DNA of 41,632 nucleotides from the NCBI GenBank assembly GCA_945886445.1, contig CAMCZG010000009.1, forward strand, positions 1-41,632, written 5' to 3'. Both the position numbers and the translations under genes were made by a program. The stretch is from Bifidobacterium breve (GTDB lineage: Bacteria > Actinomycetota > Acidimicrobiia > Acidimicrobiales > Ilumatobacteraceae). The notes under the pieces were generated by a model. It was not told the DNA's origin, made no database searches, and worked only from the letters and a program-made list of their open reading frames with translations. Shown one piece after another: positions 34,858 through 41,632 of the stretch; position 1 is the first letter of the stretch; each line of letters opens with the position of its first letter.

Positions 34858-35858
34858 GTTCTGAAGTCTTACTCGAGGGAAAAGATGTTGTTAAGTATTT
34901 TCCGCATGGTTCCAAAGGTATTTTTGGTAAGCCAGATGGTTTCGTGCAGGCAGTAGATGGCGTCGACCTCGTGCTGCGCAAAGGTCAAACGCTCGGAATC
35001 GTTGGCGAATCTGGTTGCGGAAAGTCAACGCTGGCCAGAGTCTTAACACGTCTCATTGACCCCACATCAGGGAGTATCTTCCTCGATGGTCGAGACATCA
35101 CGAAAGTAAGCGGCAAAGAACTTCAGGTGTTGCGCCGTGACATTCAGATGATTTTCCAAGACCCTTATTCAAGCTTGAATCCTCGACACAGCGTGGGCGA
35201 AATTATTGCCACTCCGATGCGTATCCAGAAAATTGTTCCCAAGGGGAGTGAGAAGTTGCGCGTTCAGGAACTGATGGAGTTAGTTGGTCTTAACCCCGAG
35301 CACTACAACCGCTACCCACATGAATTCTCTGGTGGTCAGCGTCAGCGCATAGGCATTGCTCGTGCTCTCGCACTGAATCCAAAGGTCATTGTTGCCGATG
35401 AACCAGTGTCTGCTCTCGACGTTTCAATTCAGGCGCAAATTCTGAATTTGCTTGAACAGTTGCAGCACGATTTGGGTTTGTCATACGTGTTTATCGCTCA
35501 CGACTTGTCTGTTGTGCGACATATTGCCGACGAAGTGGCTGTGATGTACCTCGGCAAAGTAGTGGAGCTCGCGCGGCCAGACGCTCTATACAGCGCACCC
35601 AAGCATCCGTACTCCAAGGCCCTCTTATCGGCTGTTCCGTCAGCCACACCGCGATCGTCTCATATGCACAGTCGCATTGTGCTCCAGGGCGACGTTCCTT
35701 CGCCCATTAACCCTCCTAGTGGCTGTCGCTTCGCCGCTCGGTGCTGGAAGGCAGAGGAGATCTGCGTTACTGAAGAACCATTCCTGAAGCACCATGATTC
35801 GATTCCGGGCGAAATAGCCGGCCTAGCAGCCTGTCATTTCCCCGAAAACAGCAACTAG
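34854..35858 (+). CDS. oppF: Peptide transporter ATP-binding protein, OppF/DppF family
   Basis: 334 aa, the second ATPase of the importer. Walker A is [14 protein letters not shown], the Q loop [16 protein letters not shown], the signature [14 protein letters not shown], Walker [13 protein letters not shown], and the switch His is in [11 protein letters not shown]. The C-terminal domain has [19 protein letters not shown]. OppD and OppF pair as a heterodimer beneath OppB and OppC. secG follows 11 nt later. Confidence 0.96.
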   Translation: MSSEVLLEGKDVVKYFPHGSKGIFGKPDGFVQAVDGVDLVLRKGQTLGIVGESGCGKSTLARVLTRLIDPTSGSIFLDGRDITKVSGKELQVLRRDIQMIFQDPYSSLNPRHSVGEIIATPMRIQKIVPKGSEKLRVQELMELVGLNPEHYNRYPHEFSGGQRQRIGIARALALNPKVIVADEPVSALDVSIQAQILNLLEQLQHDLGLSYVFIAHDLSVVRHIADEVAVMYLGKVVELARPDALYSAPKHPYSKALLSAVPSATPRSSHMHSRIVLQGDVPSPINPPSGCRFAARCWKAEEICVTEEPFLKHHDSIPGEIAGLAACHFPENSN

Positions 35859-35869
35859 GATCTACTACC

Positions 35870-36109
35870 GTGCGTGACATCATCACTATCCTCACCGTCA
35901 TTATCAACGTAGTGGCAATGTTCTCCCTCATCGCAGGGGTTCTGTTGCATAGCGGTCAAGGTGGCGGTCTTTCCGACATGTTTGGTGGCGGAAGTGGTGC
36001 TGGGCTCGGTTCGGCCGCTGCAGAGCGCAACCTCAACCGCATCACCACCGTTATTGCGTTGGTGTGGTTGCTGACGGTTATTGCACTCGCACTTCTTCTA
36101 TCCAAATAA
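35870..36109 (+). CDS. secG: Preprotein translocase subunit SecG
   Basis: 79 aa with two hydrophobic helices (about residues 5-27 and 57-77) around the conserved loop VLLHSGQGGGLSDMFGGG; it assists SecYE export. The GTG start has AGGA about 9 nt upstream, or a TAGGAT -10-like hexamer for a near-leaderless message. In many actinobacteria secG directly follows tpiA; here the five-gene importer lies between them. Confidence 0.93.
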   Translation: MRDIITILTVIINVVAMFSLIAGVLLHSGQGGGLSDMFGGGSGAGLGSAAAERNLNRITTVIALVWLLTVIALALLLSK

Positions 36110-36139
36110 AGAAGGTTTTAAGAGTTATTGGTGCCTTAG

Positions 36140-36168
36140 TTGGTGCTGAAAGCGCATCAATGTAAGAT
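36140..36168 (+). promoter_or_regulatory. Promoter of tRNA-Leu
   Basis: TTGGTG (36140-36145), 17 bp, then TAAGAT (36163-36168), placing the transcription start a few bases before the mature 5' end at 36179. Four of six bases match consensus in each box and the spacing is ideal. Confidence 0.6.
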
Positions 36169-36178
36169 GCAAATCCAC

Positions 36179-36262
36179 GTCGAAGTGGCGAAATAGGCAG
36201 ACGCACCAGCTTAAGGGGCTGGCGCTCGTAAGAGCGTGGGGGTTCAAGTCCCCCCTTCGACA
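36179..36262 (+). tRNA. tRNA-Leu (anticodon read as AAG)
   Basis: The 84-nt class II tRNA has acceptor GTCGAAG paired with CTTCGAC, discriminator A, D stem GCG/CGC, anticodon stem CCAGC/GCTGG with loop TTAAGGG, variable arm CGCTCGTAAGAGCGT, and T arm GGGGG-TTCAAGT-CCCCC. With the perfect 5-bp stem the anticodon (36213-36215) is AAG, which would need A-to-inosine change to read CUU and CUC; bacteria normally use GAG here. CCA is not encoded. Its 3' end is one copy of the direct repeat flanking the cassette downstream. Confidence 0.88.
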
Positions 36263-36275
36263 CTCTGAATTGGGC
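36248..36275 (+). repeat. Direct repeat copy 1 (putative attL) at the tRNA-Leu 3' end
   Basis: 28 bp, comprising the last 15 nt of tRNA-Leu (from the T loop/stem through the discriminator) plus the next 13 nt, CTCTGAATTGGGC. It is identical to 37432-37459 in the same orientation. The bases just outside differ, although imperfect similarity seems to continue about 17 bp to the right (GAATTGG again at 36286). Confidence 0.9.
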
Positions 36276-36354
36276 GGATTCCCAGGAATTGGAAACGTGC
36301 TCCCCTGTTTTAGACCATGGTTATGAGGCAGCACAAAGTGTTCTAGGGTGCCCA

Positions 36355-37272
36355 ATGAACCCATTTGCAAAGTCCAGGTCTTATTCGCGTAAATCTGTAG
36401 GTGTGATGCTTCTTGTTGGTGTTTTAGTTGGCATCACAGTTGGTGGAGGAGTGGGAGTGTTCGCTTCTGCTGTAACAAAATCTGTGACGGTGTGTGCCAA
36501 CAAGAAAACGAGCGTGTTGCGCTACGCCAAGAGCGGCAAGTGTTCAAAGTCTGAAACGAGAGTTGTCTTGAACCAGACGGGCGCTTCTGGTGCTGATGGT
36601 ATTGGGGCTTCTGGACCTGCTGGAGCTACAGGCCCCGCTGGACCCGCAGGAGTGGCTGGTGTGAACGCAACGAGCGCAATCACGCAACAATCGGTGTGTG
36701 ATGGATCTGATGTTGACACTGTTGCTAACGAGTTGTGCAAGATCGGCATGACCGGTCCTGGTGGCGGAATTATTTTCTATGTTGATTACAACGATCAGTA
36801 TGCGGGTTTGAATTATTTGGAAGCCGCCCCTGTCGGTTGGGGTAACGGTATTGCAGTTGACGTGGCTAGCGGTGAAGTCACTGGTAGCGCAACCGTTGAC
36901 CCAGCATTGCTGTGGTGCTCTAATACTTCTTCGTTGCTGGCTGGTAAAACATGGGCTAATGCGGCAGTCGGCGCTGGAGCAACCAATACGTCAACTGCAG
37001 ATGCAACGTGTACCAGCGGCGCTATACATGCTGCATCTGATTACGCAGGTGGAGGTAAGACCGATTGGTTTGTGCCATCTTTGTCCGAGTTGGCGCTGAT
37101 CTACGCCAATCTGCGTCAGATAGGTACCAACGGTTTTTCTAATGGCGGTTATTGGAGTTCTACTGAGTACGGCGAGGCAAACGCATGGAGTCGAAATTTC
37201 AACGTTGGGGAAGATCTCTTTGGCAGCGCAAAAGTTGATGGTAACTTTGTGCGTCCAGTGCGCTCATTCTGA
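36355..37272 (+). CDS. Membrane-anchored collagen-like/DUF1566-type surface protein
   Basis: 305 aa from the ATG at 36355, with AGGGTG upstream. Residues about 14-38 form a hydrophobic signal anchor (VGVMLLVGVLVGITVGGGVG). A short segment with two Cys (VTVCANKKTSVLRY, GKCSKSETR) precedes about ten Gly-X-Y-like triplets (GASGPAGATGPAGPAG). The rest resembles the DUF1566/Lcl domain: GPGGGIIFYVDY, YLEAAPVGWG, DWFVPSLSELALIY, YWSSTEYGEANAWSRNF and VRPVRSF. It probably sits outside the membrane and may bind a ligand or surface; no function is established. It is the only intact gene between the 28-bp repeats. Confidence 0.8.
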   Translation: MNPFAKSRSYSRKSVGVMLLVGVLVGITVGGGVGVFASAVTKSVTVCANKKTSVLRYAKSGKCSKSETRVVLNQTGASGADGIGASGPAGATGPAGPAGVAGVNATSAITQQSVCDGSDVDTVANELCKIGMTGPGGGIIFYVDYNDQYAGLNYLEAAPVGWGNGIAVDVASGEVTGSATVDPALLWCSNTSSLLAGKTWANAAVGAGATNTSTADATCTSGAIHAASDYAGGGKTDWFVPSLSELALIYANLRQIGTNGFSNGGYWSSTEYGEANAWSRNFNVGEDLFGSAKVDGNFVRPVRSF

Positions 37273-37385
37273 ATCAATATCGAGTGTTGACGCTCCAGCA
37301 CTACGCAGGCGTTAACCGCCCCAACACCCGCGTGTTATCTTCGTCAAAGCGGTGAGGTGCCGTTAACGCGAACAAGGAGAAACCC

Positions 37386-37487
37386 ATGTCCGATAAGGAT
37401 CGTGGGATTCTGCCCGATGCGAGTGTGGAGGGTCCCCCCTTCGACACTCTGAATTGGGCATATACCCTGAATTTGGTCAAGGGGTGA
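37386..37487 (+). CDS. Short frame crossing the second repeat; probable truncated or chimeric gene
   Basis: 33 codons starting MSDKDRGILPDASVEG and ending at a TGA at 37485. It has one of the best ribosome binding sites in the window, AAGGAG at 37374-37379, 6 nt before the ATG. The first 15-16 codons lie in the cassette; the next nine or so are encoded by the 28-bp repeat, and the last ones by the chromosomal flank. It may be the 5' end of a cassette gene cut by recombination at the repeat, or a genuine small peptide. No homology is recognised. Confidence 0.35.
   Translation: MSDKDRGILPDASVEGPPFDTLNWAYTLNLVKG
37432..37459 (+). repeat. Direct repeat copy 2 (putative attR)
   Basis: 28 bp identical to 36248-36275: 15 nt of tRNA-Leu 3' sequence plus CTCTGAATTGGGC, offset by 1184 bp. 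No tRNA 5' part precedes it. A degenerate GAATTTGG follows at 37469, mirroring GAATTGG beyond copy 1, so weak similarity continues to the right. Confidence 0.9.
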
Positions 37488-37615
37488 AAAGATAGCCCTA
37501 TGCAAGGCAACCTTGGCCCAGTGGCACTATGGGAACATCGCGAGCGCCGGGTGATGATCGCGAAACTTGCGCTACAAGAGTAGGAGCGGGGCATTTATTT
37601 ATCCTAAATTTAAGT

Positions 37616-39148
37616 ATGCGTTCAAATATTGGCTCTGTACTCAGTAAGCGTGCTCTCCTAAATCCCGACAACGAAGCATTGTTCGACGTGTCGGCCGGTC
37701 GTCGATTCACATTTAGGGAATTGAATGACCGATCGAACCAGGTGGTGAACGCCATAACACCCCAGGTGAAAAAGGGTGATCGCGTTGCGCTGCTCATGAT
37801 GAACTCTCATGAATACATGACTGCGTTCTTTGCTATCGCGAAAATTGGTGCGGTAGTTGTTCCGCTGAACTGGCGGCTAGTGCCAGATGAGCTGGAATTT
37901 ATTCTTAAAGATTCTGGTTGCACGGTGTTGTTCTATGGCGAAGAGTTCACGCCAACTGTTGGAGAGTTGCATCCACGCGGCAATAAGACCGATATTTCTT
38001 TTTGGATTCACTCCGGTAGTGCAGATAACACGCCGGCGTTTGCGCGGAACTTCAATGCAATTGTTGACCCTGCGCCAACAACCGAGCCGGTGATCACTGC
38101 ATTTGATGATGACTTGCTCTACATCATGTACACATCGGGTACTACTGGTCTTCCAAAGGGCGTCATGCACACGCATACAACGCAGATGGAAGCATTGCTC
38201 ACAGTTAACGCCTCTGGCGATTACTGCACTGGCGATAGGTATCTGAACCCGATGCCACTCTTCCATGTAGGCGCGCTGACTCCGGCAATCGTGGTGACGT
38301 ACCGAGGTCTTGCACATATTCTGATGCGCTCATTTGACCCTGTAAAAGTATGGGAACTTGTGCGTGACGAAAAGATCACAAACGCGCTTTTGGTGCCTGC
38401 GATGCTCGGGGCCTGTCGCATGGTGTACGACCCGAAATCTCACGAGCACAAAAATTTGCGATGGTTCCTCAGTGGTGCTGCGCCGGTGCCAAAAACACTC
38501 ATTGAGGCATATGCGGAAATGGGCATCGATATTCATCAGGTTTATGGGCTCACTGAAACCTGCGGTCCAGCATGTTTGACAGCCCCAGAAGATGCACTCA
38601 GGAAAGCTGGTTCAACAGGCAAGGCGTTCTTCCATACCGATGTGAAGTTGGTGCGCCCAGACGGTTCAGAATGCGCAGACGACGAGCCAGGCGAAGTTCT
38701 CATTCGTGGTGGACACATCATGACTGGTTATTGGAATCGCCCGGAGGCCACTGCAGAAGTAATTCAAGACGGATGGTTCTATAGCGGTGACATTGCCACT
38801 CGTGACTCAGAGGGATTCATCTGGATTCAAGATCGGTTGAAGGACATGATCATCTCGGGCGGGGAGAACATTTATCCTGCCGAAATTGAGAATGTCATTC
38901 TGGGGCACGCTGGTGTCGCTGACGTAGCAGTCATTGGGGTTCCTTCGGAGAAGTGGGGAGAAGTTCCTCTTGCAATAGTTGTGAGAAAAGATCCTGCGCT
39001 CGAAGACTCAGCAGTGCTTGCTCACTGCGAAGGAAAACTGGCACGATTCAAAATGCCGAATGCTGTTCGCTTCGTTGACGTGATTCCACGTAATGCATCA
39101 GGTAAGGCGTTGAAGCGTGAATTGCGGCTACAGTTCCCCAGCCTCTAA
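37616..39148 (+). CDS. Acyl-CoA synthetase (AMP-binding, long-chain fatty acid-CoA ligase like)
   Basis: 510 aa. It activates a carboxylic acid with ATP and joins it to CoA. Motifs: P-loop YTSGTTGLPKGVMHTH, A5 YGLTETCGP, A7-A8 GWFYSGDIATRDSEGFIWIQ and DRLKDMIISGGENIYPAEIE, and the C-terminal catalytic Lys in PRNASGKALKRELR. The ATG at 37616 is preferred because it begins the conserved N-terminus (MRSNIGSVLSKRALLNPDNE); the longer frame overlaps unsupported sequence. Upstream is AT-rich (TATCCTAAATT) with no ribosome binding site, so the message may be nearly leaderless. The exact substrate is unknown. Confidence 0.88.
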   Translation: MRSNIGSVLSKRALLNPDNEALFDVSAGRRFTFRELNDRSNQVVNAITPQVKKGDRVALLMMNSHEYMTAFFAIAKIGAVVVPLNWRLVPDELEFILKDSGCTVLFYGEEFTPTVGELHPRGNKTDISFWIHSGSADNTPAFARNFNAIVDPAPTTEPVITAFDDDLLYIMYTSGTTGLPKGVMHTHTTQMEALLTVNASGDYCTGDRYLNPMPLFHVGALTPAIVVTYRGLAHILMRSFDPVKVWELVRDEKITNALLVPAMLGACRMVYDPKSHEHKNLRWFLSGAAPVPKTLIEAYAEMGIDIHQVYGLTETCGPACLTAPEDALRKAGSTGKAFFHTDVKLVRPDGSECADDEPGEVLIRGGHIMTGYWNRPEATAEVIQDGWFYSGDIATRDSEGFIWIQDRLKDMIISGGENIYPAEIENVILGHAGVADVAVIGVPSEKWGEVPLAIVVRKDPALEDSAVLAHCEGKLARFKMPNAVRFVDVIPRNASGKALKRELRLQFPSL

Positions 39149-39190
39149 GAGGTAGTGTGCCTTCTGCGAGATCGCGTAATAGGGGGCTAT

Positions 39191-40078
39191 ATGAGCGTTT
39201 TGGTGCGAAACCTGTGGAGGGTTACTGAGCCTTTTCATCAGTTGGCTTATCGCTCTCCGGAGGCTGTAGGGGCCTATCAAGCAATTGGTCTGCAATCGCC
39301 GCCGCATCAGTATTTTGCCAGTCGTCTTGCCGCCGCTGGGGAAGTGTCCCACGGGGTAGCGGTTTCACTGTTATTTGGGTTTGCTCCTTCCTATGTTGCC
39401 CAGGCGGTTCCAGAAATATGGGGAATCGTCGATGCCAGAACTGTCGTCGACGCACGAACGCTTGGAGCAGACGCCACTTTTCGACGCATCCTTGGTGATT
39501 CTTGGAACAGCACAGAAATAGTACGCGCCAACGCGATTGCCCAAGATATGACTACTGGTCTTTCCTTCGCTGGGAAACCTATGGCAGCGGCACAAAATGA
39601 TGTTCCACAACCCAGTTCGCCGGGTCTTCAGCTGTGGCGTGCATGCACCATTTTGCGTGAGTTCCGCGGCGATGCACATTGGGCTGCAACTGCTGCTGCT
39701 GGTATCGATGCAGTGGAGTGTCATATTTTGCATGCAGCAGACGGTGCGATGCCGGAAGACTTACTGCAACGGGTAACGGGATGGGATGACTCCGAGTGGG
39801 AAGCCGCAAAAGCAAGATTACGTTCGCGTGGCCTCATGAAAAATGGTGGAGCAGAGCTTGAACTGACGGCAGATGGGGCAGAGGTGAAGTTGCTCATTGA
39901 GCGCGCCACCGACAGCGGGTCAGCTGCACCTGTTTCTGAAGTTGGCGAAAAGCGAACCGCTGAACTCATACAACTGATGAAGCCATGGGTCTCGGCCATT
40001 ATGGATGCAGACGTTATTGGAGCATGGAAAATGCGAGAGCAGTTATGGCGTGATCTTCCAGCTGAGACGAATGTTTAA
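39191..40078 (+). CDS. SCO6745-family protein
   Basis: 295 aa. The pattern LWRVTEPFHQLAYRSPEA, then FGFAPSYVAQAVPEIW, LWRACTILREFRGDAHWA and GWDDSEWEAAKARLRSRGL fits the conserved actinobacterial SCO6745 family, whose function is not established. The second half resembles a winged helix (EDLLQRVTGWDDSEWEAAKA; GAELELTADGAEVKLLIERA). The ATG at 39191 has an AGGGGG ribosome binding site 4 nt upstream. The stop overlaps the next gene by 8 nt. Confidence 0.7.
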   Translation: MSVLVRNLWRVTEPFHQLAYRSPEAVGAYQAIGLQSPPHQYFASRLAAAGEVSHGVAVSLLFGFAPSYVAQAVPEIWGIVDARTVVDARTLGADATFRRILGDSWNSTEIVRANAIAQDMTTGLSFAGKPMAAAQNDVPQPSSPGLQLWRACTILREFRGDAHWAATAAAGIDAVECHILHAADGAMPEDLLQRVTGWDDSEWEAAKARLRSRGLMKNGGAELELTADGAEVKLLIERATDSGSAAPVSEVGEKRTAELIQLMKPWVSAIMDADVIGAWKMREQLWRDLPAETNV

Positions 40079-40913
40079 AGCCCTCTCTGCTGTTCAAGAT
40101 GTATTGCGCTGTCCGCATTGTTTTGAATCGATTGAAATTGAAGATGGCATCGCAAAGTGTGATGCAGGACATAGTTTTGACATTGCTCGCCAGGGGTATG
40201 TCAATTTCTTAACGAACCAAACCTTCATTAAGAATGCCGATACAGCGGCAATGGTAGACGCGCGGCTAAAGATGCACACGCGTCCATTTTTTCAAGATCT
40301 TGCACTACAGCTAGCAGATATTTGTGATGGCTTGTGTCGAGGTGTTTCGCAACCAATCATTGTGGAACCTGGTGGAGGAACAGGTTTCTATGCTCATGTG
40401 GTTTCTCAGACAGTCAGTAACGCTCTGGCTGTGAGTTTTGATATCAGTGTTCAAGCGGCGAAAGTTTGTGCACGGCAATCTGATCGTGTCGCCGCTGTGG
40501 TTGCCGATGTGTGGCAGCAGTGGCCCATTGCTGACGACAGTGCCGATGTTGTTTTGTCTGTATTCAGTCCGCGAAACTTCGTTGAGACTGAGCGTGTGTT
40601 GAAAGCAGATGCTGTTCTCATAGTGGTGACGCCGGAAGAGAACCACCTAGTAGAGCTGAGAAATCGGTTTAACGCCTTGAGTATTCAGCGCGATAAAAGT
40701 GAATCAATTTCATCAGCATTGGGAAACTTCACGAAGATTGAGCAAATGAGCCATCAATCAATAGAGTTACTCGATGGCTTGGCTATGTATGACACATTGC
40801 TGTCGGGGCCAAATGGACACCATATTGAGGCAAAAGATGTGCAAGTGTTTACTCATGCGGAGCCTATTGAAGTGACGCATAGTGTAAATATTTCGGTGTG
40901 GAAAGTAGTGTGA
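40071..40913 (+). CDS. rlmA: 23S rRNA (guanine-N1) methyltransferase, RlmA family
   Basis: 280 aa. The N-terminal zinc ribbon has C14, C17, C30 and H34 (CPHC, AKCDAGH), followed by ARQGYVNFL, the diagnostic RlmA layout. The SAM motif is IVEPGGGTGFYAHV, and SVFSPRNFVETERVLK aligns with the later Rossmann strand. RlmA(I) enzymes methylate G745, and RlmA(II) G748, the latter giving tylosin resistance; the subtype cannot be decided here. It overlaps the preceding gene by 8 nt, and an MFS transporter gene follows 9 nt later. Confidence 0.85.
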   Translation: MFKALSAVQDVLRCPHCFESIEIEDGIAKCDAGHSFDIARQGYVNFLTNQTFIKNADTAAMVDARLKMHTRPFFQDLALQLADICDGLCRGVSQPIIVEPGGGTGFYAHVVSQTVSNALAVSFDISVQAAKVCARQSDRVAAVVADVWQQWPIADDSADVVLSVFSPRNFVETERVLKADAVLIVVTPEENHLVELRNRFNALSIQRDKSESISSALGNFTKIEQMSHQSIELLDGLAMYDTLLSGPNGHHIEAKDVQVFTHAEPIEVTHSVNISVWKVV

Positions 40914-40922
40914 AGTTCTCTG

Positions 40923-41632
40923 ATGTATACCCCTGAAGATATTGCGCTCATTCAAAAAAAGACTCTCCGAACTTTGGTTTCGGGTCAAGTCATTGCTGCA
41001 GCATCGCTAGCGTCTGCGGTAACAGTTGGCGCATACGTTATTCAGAACATTTTGGGTGCCGATACTGCATGGAGCGGCATTGCTAGCGCAACGGTAACTA
41101 TAGGTACGGCATTCATGGCTCAAATTCTGAGTCTGGTGATGATGAGAAAAGGTCGTCGTATTGGTCTTCAAAGTGGTTATCTTGTTGCCTTCGTGGGTGG
41201 GGTCATTGCCGGTGTCGGCGCAGAGAAATCACAGTTAGCTATTTTCTTAGTTGGCCTGTTCCTCTTTGGAAATGGTCAAGCAGCCAACTTGCTGTCGCGA
41301 TATGCCGCGACCGACCTAGCCGATGTAAAAACGCGAGCATCTGCAATGAGCACTATTCTTTTTGCCTCAACATTTGGTGCAGTGTTTGGGCCCATTCTCG
41401 TAGTACCTGCTGAACGCATAGGTGAATCGGTTTTTGGCTGGCATAAATCCACGGGGCCTTGGATCTTCTCTGCGTGTTTCTTTATATTTGCCGCACTTAA
41501 TGTGATGATTCGGTTGAGGCCGGACCCACTTGAAGTGAGCGGTGGTCTTAAATCACAAAACGCAGCAGGTGTTCAGCCACCTAAATTTCGCATTGCATTG
41601 AACACTGTTGCTGAATCCTCGGCCGCAAAGAT
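40923..41632 (+). CDS. Major facilitator superfamily transporter, N-terminal part (cut by window end)
   Basis: At least 236 codons, open to the window edge. It begins MYTPEDIALIQKKTLRTLVS and shows about six hydrophobic helices (VIAAASLASAVTVGAYVIQN; YLVAFVGGVIAGVG; LAIFLVGLFLFGNGQAANL; ILFASTFGAVFGPILVV; PWIFSACFFIFAALNVMIRL). The loop MRKGRRIGLQSGY resembles the cytoplasmic MFS motif A between helices 2 and 3. The helices end in a hydrophilic segment that would be the central loop. The substrate is unknown; the rlmA neighbour makes a drug exporter thinkable but unproven. Confidence 0.8.
   Translation, partial: MYTPEDIALIQKKTLRTLVSGQVIAAASLASAVTVGAYVIQNILGADTAWSGIASATVTIGTAFMAQILSLVMMRKGRRIGLQSGYLVAFVGGVIAGVGAEKSQLAIFLVGLFLFGNGQAANLLSRYAATDLADVKTRASAMSTILFASTFGAVFGPILVVPAERIGESVFGWHKSTGPWIFSACFFIFAALNVMIRLRPDPLEVSGGLKSQNAAGVQPPKFRIALNTVAESSAAK

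Larger units (their letters stand above)
36276..37459 (+). mobile_element. Putative tRNA-Leu-associated integrated cassette of about 1.2 kb
   Basis: The segment lies between an intact tRNA-Leu and a 28-bp exact copy of the tRNA 3' end plus flank, the usual signature of site-specific integration at a tRNA gene. It holds one full gene (collagen-like/DUF1566 protein) and the start of a second frame at its right end, but no integrase, transposase or terminal inverted repeats. It may be a deleted remnant of a larger island, or a cargo-only cassette moved by a recombinase elsewhere. The repeat is seen; mobility is inferred. Confidence 0.5.
37273..37615. other. Intergenic stretch right of the cassette gene
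   Basis: 343 bp without a recognised gene. It holds a TTGACG hexamer (37287-37292), an 8-bp inverted pair GCGTTAAC/GTTAACGC (37309-37316, 37362-37369), a small hairpin AACAC/GTGTT (37323-37336), an AAGGAG ribosome binding site with a short frame (37386-37487), the second 28-bp repeat, and AT-rich sequence before the next gene. A 27-codon frame from 37501 has no evident support. Confidence 0.6.

Noticed and set aside
37501-37584. 27-codon frame starting at 37501
   Set aside because: No ribosome binding site and no similarity; likely chance.
37301-37594. 97-codon minus-strand frame across the cassette right end
   Set aside because: No ribosome binding site or recognisable motif, and it spans both the 28-bp repeat and the chromosomal flank.
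1-41632. CRISPR arrays, insertion sequences or prophage genes
   Set aside because: No regularly spaced repeats, transposase, integrase or phage structural genes were seen; the tRNA-flanked repeat is the only mobile-element sign.

Overview
The window looks like chromosomal DNA of an actinobacterium with moderate GC, probably of the class Acidimicrobiia (aquatic Ilumatobacter-like lineages are a plausible fit). The reasons are the actinobacterial order pdtaR-polA-rpsA-coaE-uvrB-uvrA-uvrC-rapZ-gap-pgk-tpiA, an ANTAR-type response regulator, an SCO6745-family protein, an inactive proofreading domain in PolA, and several promoters whose -10 box lies 6-7 nt from the start codon, as expected for leaderless mRNAs. 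The lineage is an inference; no rRNA gene is present.

Layout. 1-2.7 kb: a catalytically degenerate UppS-like protein, recO and glycyl-tRNA synthetase. 2.7-7.4 kb: a small ABM-fold protein, the tryptophan genes trpC, trpF, trpB and trpA, then bcp and fabZ. 7.4-11.8 kb (minus strand): a type II fatty acid synthesis operon, fabD-fabH-fabG-acpP-fabF, whose FabD carries an extra C-terminal biotinyl/lipoyl-like domain lacking the modifiable lysine. 11.9-18.4 kb: tRNA-Leu(CAA), a small coiled-coil protein, an ANTAR response regulator, polA, a methyltransferase, rpsA and coaE. 18.4-26.9 kb: uvrB, uvrA, uvrC, a second methyltransferase and rapZ. 27-29.9 kb: gap, pgk and tpiA. 29.9-35.9 kb: a complete peptide-type ABC importer (C-A-B-D-F) lying between tpiA and secG, with a strong terminator after the binding-protein gene. 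35.9-36.3 kb: secG and a second tRNA-Leu whose anticodon reads AAG.

The most unusual segment is 36.25-37.46 kb. The last 15 nt of tRNA-Leu plus the next 13 nt are repeated exactly 1184 bp downstream. The interval between holds one intact gene, for a membrane-anchored protein with a short collagen-like stretch and a DUF1566-like C-terminus, plus a start codon with a strong ribosome binding site whose reading frame crosses the second repeat. This has the shape of a very small tRNA-targeted integrated cassette with no integrase. 37.6-41.6 kb: an acyl-CoA synthetase, an SCO6745-family protein, an RlmA-type rRNA methyltransferase and the start of an MFS transporter cut by the window end.

Most of the window is core housekeeping in tightly packed operons with 1-11 bp start/stop overlaps. 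The tRNA-flanked cassette, the dead UppS paralogue and the FabD fusion are the observations most worth following up.
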